Notes under the pieces: model-generated | Database searches by the model: none | What the model was told of the DNA's origin: nothing | What the model saw: only the letters and a program-made list of their open reading frames with translations | Position numbers and translations under genes: made by a program | Shown: positions 56,831-64,000 of the stretch, piece after piece | Numbering within the stretch: the stretch's first letter is position 1 | Layout of the letters: each line of letters opens with the position of its first letter | Assembly: GCA_007026445.1 (NCBI GenBank) | Contig: VDMD01000001.1 | Span: 1 to 64,000 of the forward strand | DNA from: Schizophyllum amplum | Taxonomy: Eukaryota > Basidiomycota > Agaricomycetes > Agaricales > Schizophyllaceae | Direction: 5' to 3' | DNA: 64,000 nt

Positions 56831-57722
56831 ATGGCCAATCAAGCACACAAGCGCCGCCGCAATAGAGCTCTTCGCGTCCACAGCCGCAAGACGCGCCGTC
56901 CAGACGATCCGCCGTCCACCAGCAGCATGCAGCGCGAGCTCGAGGAGCGCTGGCTCGAAGTTTCTCGACGGGCGCAGGCTGCCATGTCGGGCACTCTCTC
57001 CCCGGACGAGGCGCCTGTCAACGTATCCAGCATCTACAGCTTCCTCCCCGAGCATCTGAGCGTGCCCGCGGGCACCCCATGGGCTGGGCCAGGCTCCCTG
57101 ACTGAGCCAGGCGTACACCCCTTCGGCTCGCTCATGTCGGAGGACATGGTCAACCTGATACTCGAGCAGGAGTACGGGACGGTGGAGAAGGGCATGGAGG
57201 CTGTCAAGACCATGTATGCGAACATGGATGTGATCGGGGTGCGTGATTTGGATTCCCGCGTCCTTCGCGCCGCTGATCTGACCATATGCTTGCGCCTGAC
57301 AGAACGAACCGCCCCCAGGCGATGACACCGTCCAGCGCGTAGACATTCCTTGCATCCCCTTTTACATGCGCTTTTGGATGGGGCTCATGGACCGGTCGCG
57401 GACCATCTGCTTCCACATCATGGACGCTACGACCGACGAACCAGGGCGCGCGTCCCCGGACCTCAAGATGTTCAACCGCGAGGCGGGTGTGGGGGAGCGC
57501 TATCGCCTGTATCCCACGGAACACTACATGAACCCGGGCGTGCAATATCCGGTGGAGAACTACCGGGTGCACGACGGGGATGTGCTGGAGTTCGTCGTGG
57601 GCGGAGAGCGGGTCAAGACTGTCCGGCTCCCGTCGCGCGCTTGCGATGGGGCGCCTGTGCTGGGCTACCCTGGCCCGCCGGCTCAGGAAGCGCGTCCTCT
57701 TGAGGTGCTTTTCACGAAGTGA
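56831..57722 (+). CDS. Conserved-looking hypothetical protein (275 aa)
   Basis: Two exons, 56831-57238 and 57303-57722, with a GTGCGT donor and ACAG acceptor in phase. It starts with a strongly basic stretch (HKRRRNRALRVHSRKTRR) that could be a nuclear signal. A helical middle region follows, then a C-terminal half rich in Tyr, Arg and aromatic residues (YRLYPTEHYMNPGVQYPVEN) that looks folded and beta-rich. I do not recognise the family. The clean splice junction, codon pattern and pyrimidine-rich leader support a real gene. Confidence 0.7.
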
Positions 57723-58130
57723 GCGCTGCTTCTCATAATATGAGCGCACGTACGCCGTCGTTCACTTCTACCCTTGCTATCCTTATTCACGGTCGTTGTT
57801 ATTCTTACATGCGGTCGTGTGTCCCTTATCATTTCTGCGTTTGGTCTTTTCTTTTGCTCTCCAGAGTCCCGGAATCTTTACTAGTATACCCCAATGCGAC
57901 ATGCTAACAATGTGTATGTGGGAAACGCCTGAGCCTGAAAGCTTGAAGCCTGAGGTCGAGTACGGTTGGACGCTGGGTGGGAGTTGGAATCACGGAATTT
58001 TGGCTGGAGTGACGGAAGCGCACGTGCAATGTGACATGACGCATCCCCACTGCGCAGATTAGGCGCCCGAAGTTCAACCACCTGGTTTTCTTCTCCCTAG
58101 CCACCACCACCGCCTCACGCAGTCGCAGTC
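57723..58130. other. Intergenic region
   Basis: About 400 bp holding the presumed 3' UTR of the previous gene and the leader of the next candidate. No other feature seen. Confidence 0.5.
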
Positions 58131-59335
58131 ATGGCTCCCAAGCTCAAGAGGAAGGAAAGTTTGAGTTTTTCAGCCGCATGCGCAGTAGACTGACTTGCTA
58201 CTGTCGCAGGAGTACGCGGCGGCACCTACCGACGACGGGGAAGACGTGAAGCCGAGCATCATGATCAAGGAAGAGTCGGACGTGGGTGACATACTAATGG
58301 AGGAAGATGTTGGGTAGTAGTCTGCCCGGTGTGAAGCAGGAGGATGATGAGCGTAAGCAATGCTCCTAACTTATTTGTGGCTCAGTTGTCTTCAGTTGAC
58401 GCGTTTCCGCAGCGCGAGTCAGCGCTGAATGGCAGCGATTGTTCAACAGCCTTGAGCTTCCCTGACTGCCGACGGATGATATGAAGCTCGAGCCGACAGA
58501 CGATGTGCAGCCCGCACCGGAAAACAAGAGCGAGGAACGCGACGTCAGCCTCCATCAACGTAAGCGTCTCATCTACGGCTGAGCAGCTACACTGACGGCT
58601 GTGCAGAACGCTGACCTCAGGATGTACTTCGCAGACGACAAGAGAGTGCATTTCGACGAGGCGTTGGACGAGGCTGGTCAGCCTAGCGCCGAGGTACACG
58701 AGGAGGAGGCGTTGGCTGTGGAGGCGGCGGGGGCTGCCGGTCAAGGTGAGATACTCACGAGGATTTGGAAGGTCACAGGGAGGAGAACGACGGTATACTG
58801 CACTTTGCCCCAGATGACGAGACCGACGTGGGCGGCCGACGAGATAGACACAGGCGCGGCCGACGTGATGGACATGGACGCGACCGACGAGAACGATGGC
58901 ATAGGCTCGGCCGACGACAGCGACATGGGCGTGCCTGCAGTGCTTGTGGCGTCCAAGAGCCACCATCCGCGCCGCGGTCGCGATGCCAGCACGACGGGAC
59001 GGACACGGACTCGATCTAGGACGAGTACGCAGACGCGATCTGCGTCCAGTACGTCGACGCGACCTGCGACCAGCACGCAGACGCGATCTGCGACCAGCGC
59101 GCAGACGCGATCTACCACGACCAGTGCCACGGAGTCGCATCCCCTCACGGCGGCACAGGAGATCAGGCTGCTGCGGTTTACCGTCATAGACATTCTGTCC
59201 GATTTGACGTTGGGGTTAAGAAGCCTTGCGGCAGTCATGTCACAAGTAAGCGAGACGGCGGCGACGCTGTGCGCGTACATGATATACTTCATGGGTCACT
59301 CGCGTCTTCTTGGACTTTTCTCTATCGCAGTGTAG
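58131..59335 (+). pseudogene. Acidic, repeat-containing multi-exon gene or relic
   Basis: Starts like a gene (ATG at 58,131, MAPKLKRKE) and shows several plausible introns: 58159-58209, one with donor near 58,354, one with donor near 58,561, and one from about 58,746. The second exon is only open in a frame (EYAAAPTDDGEDVKPSI) that does not match the phase left by exon 1, and it then meets TAG. Exon blocks are acidic, with KxE-type motifs. The last open stretch contains a Thr/Arg repeat (STQTRSATSAQTRS, 59,020-59,115) and a hydrophobic C-terminus. Either my splice choice is wrong or the gene is broken. Confidence 0.3.
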
Positions 59336-62300
59336 GTTGGACTTGATTCGCCTCAGATTACAGTCTACAAGGGTGATTTTATGTGTGCGGCAAGGCATTG
59401 GTCTAACGGCGCCAGAGTCATCGGTAGACGAGGTCGTGACTCAGGACGAGGTCGAATAGAAGCGACAAGAAGCGAGCTGGAGTTGCGCATCCCTCCTTTG
59501 AAGGTTGCATACTGCTTTGTGGAAAGGGTATTCCAAGAACCAGTCAGACGCGATTCGGAAGACAAGGGCCGCCTTTGTTTGTGCGTACTTGGCACTTGCC
59601 TATTCGGTCAGTCCTTTGTGGCTTCGTCTCTACGTCGTCGAAATCCTCCGCATGCCTTCATCTTCCTCGTCGATCCCTAGCGTCGATTCCTCCCTCGTCG
59701 ATGATACATCTTCTCAGCAGCTTGCAAGGCTCTCTCCCGCCTAATTTGCTCGCCCGGTCGCAGGCGTCAAGAAACATCGTTATCTCAGACGTTCCATTGG
59801 ACTTGGCCGCATCACGAGCCTGACAAGTCCGACGGGGGAAAGTCATATATTTCGTGGCTGCGCTAGGCCCACGGAAGGGTGGAGGGGGATGAAGATGTGT
59901 AGATGCACACACACTTGCACCAGGTCGGCGGTCGAAGGGTGCGCGGAAAGATTGGAGACTTCATGCACAGGTACGTCAAGCGAGACTTCATTCGATGCTC
60001 CTGACCTCACCTCGTTCCTAGGCCGCGTCAAACCAGTCAGGAAGCTACCGGATGAGGGGTACATGTGCGGTTACGAAGCTCGATGAGGGACGCGATCCTG
60101 GACGACCGCAGGACAGCCTTCACCAACATGGACCCTCCGCGCTCGCCATGCGCATTTCTGTCGCGCTCGAAGCAAAGACTATATCAAGTTTCGCTTTTGC
60201 ACTTTCCCCAATGGCTTCAAACCGACGTGCTCTTTGTCATGGCCGCCCTTGGCTCGCGCCTCTGCCTTGCGCCTTTCCCGACAGTTGGTCAAGGAGATCC
60301 TTTACAACATCATCGCCCAAGGATCTACAAGGAGCACCCCATGAAGTCGAAGCTGTCGCCTGTTCGTCGTACATACCGGTAAGCGCTCAACTCGACGCGT
60401 GTGCATTGTTGTCCATCCGACGTCTCCATTGTCAGTCGTGCGCTCTGTCATGCGCTTTCGCCGGCAGGGGAAGTTGCCATCGTGGTGGACGATCTGGAGG
60501 GGATGAAGTAGTGACTCGGCCAAATATTCCAGTTCGGTTTTTAGGCTCGCGAGAGGTGCGTCTCGTCGCTCTTTCTTTCCAGCGATATCTGACCACTTTA
60601 TAGACACCTGGGTATCATACCTCATAACGTCAACACCCGGCTTACCCGTCATCCTCTTCGCTACGCCGCCATTCCAACTTCAAGACCATCACGCCTCTAC
60701 AAGCTCGCACTGAGAACAAGATCGTCTCCAGCATCGCGCGCCACCTCCCACCCCTTCATTACACTTGCAGAATGTGCAGCAGGTCTAACTCGAAGGTCAC
60801 AGGAGCCCGTGTTCTGCCCAGATACCTCTAGCATCGACGGCGTCATCAAGAACGCGTCCACCGTTGTCAAGGTCACGTGGTCATCTGCGCGTGGAAGCGA
60901 CAACCGCTTGTTCGAGCTTACCGTCAGCTTGCTGTCTCGATTCTGTCATCCATCGATTTAGCGACGGCTCAGTTCTACTCGACGGTCATTCGTCAAGTGC
61001 AAGGAACGTCAAGCGCAAGGAACGGCATCAGGCAGACGTTTGCGTCTAGGTGGCGGTGCACTTCTGACATCCGCGTAGTCATTTGAGCGTCCGCGTATCT
61101 GGATCTGGTGCATGCATCCGCGTACCCGTACTTACAGGAATCCGCGCAGCTCTAGGCGCGCGCTGACAGCTCTCCGCAAGTCGTAACACGACTCTCGCCT
61201 TCAGTTAAAATGCCGTGATTGGACGTTCACAATACTTCTCCATCGGAGCTTTTGCCAGCACATCTGGGAACGTCGCACAGCTCGGCCGCGAGCAAGCCTT
61301 CAGCTCACTTTCGTTCGGCCGAGGCGATGGCGCTTCGATTTCTGTTCAGCAGCCTCGTCGCGTCAGCTGCACAGGTTTTGGCGATGCGAGCGATGACATT
61401 GCTTACTTTCAAGACTCTTTGTATATCACTCAGGCAGCGTCTATAGCACAATGATCAGACGAACTATTTGAAAAGGACCTCGTAGGACGCACCCTGAGCG
61501 CACCCGTCGTGTCGTCCAATCGCTGTTCGAGATTCCGAAGAATGCGAGAAGAAGATATGTCGCGCGTCGTCGATCTCAGTGCTGCAAGCAGTGGTTCTGG
61601 TGAATCCCCAGTACTTTTTTTTCGAGTTCGCTTCCCTAGGCTTCCCTTCGCTTCCCCGCGGAAGGGACAATGGGACGTGATTCGTGAACAATGGCACGTC
61701 CTAATGGAGACAAGGACCAAGCGAGGACAAACACAATCCGCTTTGTTCTGACCTTCATGTCCCTATATTCCATACCGCTTTGCCGGGTCATGTCGCTTTA
61801 CTAGCCTCGCGCATGCGCTTATCTCTGTGCTGGACTGTTAGGTCCTCCAATCATGTGACTTAGTAGCGGCTTTCTCGCGTGTTGTGTAGAGTCCGATCGC
61901 CATAGTCTGCTGCCTCTTAGAATCGGCCACAGCTCATCTTCTTCCGTTGCTGGCTGATACATCCATCTCCTACAGATCTCTGGGAAGAAGATGTTGAACT
62001 GTGTACAATGCACAGGTATGTACTACCTCTGCTGTGCTCTTCGCTCACGCTCATCAAAGGCCGCTCGCTTCGCTCGCCCGTACTTCCGTCGCAAAGAAGC
62101 ATGCTGTTAAGCTTACCACACGAGAAGAAACAAGACGCAGTGGCCTCGCTACGGCGGGGGCCAAGAAGCTGTTCTTGCGAACCGTCGATTTTCGTGCGCT
62201 CAGATGGCTGCATCCGTATTAGTACGCTCTCGCTATATGGTGCTCTTCCAGAAAATCCTGACTCTTCATCACTCAGATTCTTACTGCGAGAAGCTGTCTG

Positions 62301-62875
62301 TAGATATATTCGAGTGAACGCTGTGCATTTTTCTTGACCATCCACCTGTTTTCAAGCTGAGCCGCAGGACTCGGGACGGGTAACGCTTCCAGAGCTCTGT
62401 AATCGGCCTCCAATCAAACCATGGTCTGACAACAGTAAATTTGACTTTACAGCCGCATACCAACATCGCGGGAGAACGACGAACGCGGGAGACCGACGAA
62501 CTGCTGGAGGGCGGACGCGTCCCTAATAATGTCGATTGCTTGTGGAAGGAGTTCCATCCGTCTGCGCGGACGGGCGGTGCGAGCAGCTGAATAAATCATC
62601 AAGCTTCTGTTTACCACAGATGGGCTCATGGATAGTCATGTGAGTGGCTTCTTTATCAAAGGCGGCAGTGTTATCAGGCTTCTTCATGCAGTGCTATTCC
62701 ATCTGCGCCGCGGTGGAATCGCCGACGACACGCGCAGGCACCATTGGCTCCGACGGTCACCGCTGTTGTTCTCCGGCGTTCATCGCAGGTCGTTCCCGCA
62801 TATCCTCGTCTTGACCAACGTTTGTCCAACTCGACCTCAACTCTTGCATCTGCCACCTCGATCCTCGCGATAGCG
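59336..62875. other. 3.5 kb without a supportable gene
   Basis: Frames here are short, with no run of phase-consistent splice sites. Isolated gene-like fragments occur, for example a good intron candidate at 60,381-60,437 (GTAAGC to GTCAG), but the flanking exons do not stay open. It may be an eroded gene or a spacer upstream of the NLR. The last ~250 bp, with an attgg (inverted CCAAT) near 62,742, probably holds the promoter of the gene at 62,876. Confidence 0.4.
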
Positions 62876-64000
62876 ATGGCGCAATCATATCGTCCGCCTT
62901 CATCGTCCGATCAGCGTCGTGGGTGGCTCGATCGAATCTTGCATCCTCGCCATTATCAGACGAGCAGTCGTTTCCCGCCGTTTAGCTCTGTACAGTCCAC
63001 CGTCTTTCTCCCCCCATCGAGGTCCGGCGCTTCGGAGGCCCAGACGGCGCGAGATGGACCTCCGACGGCAGAAGAAAAACCTGCTGTAGCGACAGATCTC
63101 TCGCTGCTGCCGTGTCGCACCGAGTTCAATTCTGTTCGACCGCTGCCTCGGCTGGTTCTGACTTCGACCTCTGTTGCGTTGGGTGCGCTTCACACTCGCA
63201 CAGCGCACTCGATCACATCGAGAGAGACCATTGCGTCGGTCGCGCCGTCAAGTCCCCCGATTGTACCGTCGGTGGATTCTCCGTCCAGGAGGCCGGTGAC
63301 CCCGCCGTCTCAGCCGCCCATGCCATCGATCGATGTATCGCCTCAACGGTGCCACGGCGTCTCGGTGGGGGCTTTCGTCTCGCCTCTGCACTCGTCCGAC
63401 TCCATTCCCCCGATGATCTCCTCCTTGCCCGGCACGACAGACCTTCCACCGGCTCCCGTGGAAGGTGTCCAGACACCAGGTGTCTCGCTGCTGCCGCGGA
63501 ACGATGGTGCGTCCAGGGCACCAGTGTCGTCGCCGCAGTCAACGCCAGAGATACATGCATTGGCGGGATCGACTTCGGAGGTTGCGCCTTCAGTCACGGC
63601 ATCACCAGAGTACGAACAGTCAGCTCAGGCATCGTCCGCAAGCACAACATCCGAGTTTTCCGCGCGCGCGCCACCGGCGGATCCGCCATATGTGCCGTCA
63701 GCGAGCCCGCCATCTGTGCTCCCGAACACCAGTTCTCCGGCATCAGAAGCGTCAGCTCCGTCAACAGGAGCGACATCCGTCTTTGTACAGGCGGACGACT
63801 CTGTGACTGCTACGGACCCTCTTGTGGCACTGTGGCAGCAGGCGATTGCGAGGTACAAGGACGACACTGGAGTCGACCTCTCTTCTCAGAGCGGCACACG
63901 CTTTGAGTCTCAGGGCTCGATCGTACATTACCTCGACGAACAGGAGAAAAAATTCACGAAATTCCGCGATCGCGGCTGCGCGGCGCGTGTCTGTAGCGCA
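62876..64000 (+). CDS. N-terminal part of a fungal NLR-like protein with Goodbye-like domain (cut by window end)
   Basis: From ATG 62,876 (MAQSYRPPSSSDQRRG) one frame is open for 375 codons to the window edge. Residues ~40-310 are Pro/Ser/Thr/Ala-rich and probably disordered. From about residue 318 the text DPLVALWQQAIARYKDDTGV, then a spacer and EQEKKFTKFRDRG, matches the opening of the Goodbye domain (LW..A...Y...TGVDL, then Q...F..FR), the N-terminal domain of many basidiomycete STAND/NLR proteins with NACHT or NB-ARC cores. Such proteins are implicated in non-self recognition. The long disordered leader before Goodbye is unusual. The last ~10 residues in the window may already be intronic. 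The downstream core is not visible, so the NLR call rests on the short motif. Confidence 0.65.
   Translation, partial: MAQSYRPPSSSDQRRGWLDRILHPRHYQTSSRFPPFSSVQSTVFLPPSRSGASEAQTARDGPPTAEEKPAVATDLSLLPCRTEFNSVRPLPRLVLTSTSVALGALHTRTAHSITSRETIASVAPSSPPIVPSVDSPSRRPVTPPSQPPMPSIDVSPQRCHGVSVGAFVSPLHSSDSIPPMISSLPGTTDLPPAPVEGVQTPGVSLLPRNDGASRAPVSSPQSTPEIHALAGSTSEVAPSVTASPEYEQSAQASSASTTSEFSARAPPADPPYVPSASPPSVLPNTSSPASEASAPSTGATSVFVQADDSVTATDPLVALWQQAIARYKDDTGVDLSSQSGTRFESQGSIVHYLDEQEKKFTKFRDRGCAARVCSA

Noticed and set aside
61917..62345. 142-residue minus-strand frame upstream of the NLR
   Set aside because: No intron signals, no recognisable motif, and ordinary composition; indistinguishable from chance at this length.

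Overview
The window is fungal nuclear DNA, almost certainly from an Agaricomycete basidiomycete. It is GC-rich. Its genes are broken by many 45-66 nt introns with GTRNGN donors and YAG acceptors, and the products include Spt7, Sgf29, a Bem2-type RhoGAP, an Agaricomycete-type seven-TM protein and a Goodbye-domain STAND/NLR start. The genus cannot be fixed from the sequence.

Bases ~68-37,560 (left 59% of the window) are a tandem array of four diverged ~9.4-9.7 kb segmental repeats (U1-U4). Each unit holds, left to right: a head; a minus-strand region with evenly spaced splice donors, read as a decayed multi-exon gene starting at a CCAAT/TATA promoter; a 22-bp minisatellite stretch; a 39-bp VNTR; a promoter block with CACGTG and CRE palindromes; and the 5' part of SPT7, a SAGA subunit. 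U1-U3 end in truncated SPT7 copies that keep every early intron and an intact bromodomain but lack the histone fold. Each truncated copy runs into a purine-rich tract and a TACTAAC/CTACAG splice-like signal before the next unit. U4 runs without a break into the only full-length SPT7 (36,006-38,947, 8 exons, 866 aa). Similarity among units is mosaic (U1/U3 against U2/U4 in some segments, U1/U2 against U3/U4 in others), which points to unequal exchange or gene conversion.

Bases 38,948-59,335 are ordinary gene-dense fungal DNA. They hold a ubiquitin-like-domain protein, a minus-strand single-pass membrane protein, a 12-exon Bem2-like protein (PH, RasGEF, PH, RhoGAP; 2,195 aa), a seven-TM protein, SGF29 (a second SAGA subunit, tandem Tudor), a 275-aa unknown and a poorly resolved acidic gene.

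Bases 59,336-62,875 hold nothing I can support as a gene. From 62,876 to the right edge an unbroken frame encodes a Pro/Ser/Thr-rich leader followed by a Goodbye-like domain, the usual N-terminus of a fungal NLR. The rest lies outside the window.

The most unusual content is the SPT7 array: three extra, splice-competent, bromodomain-only SPT7 genes with apparently native promoters next to the complete gene. All gene models were built by eye from splice consensus and reading frame. No alignment, search or transcript evidence was available.
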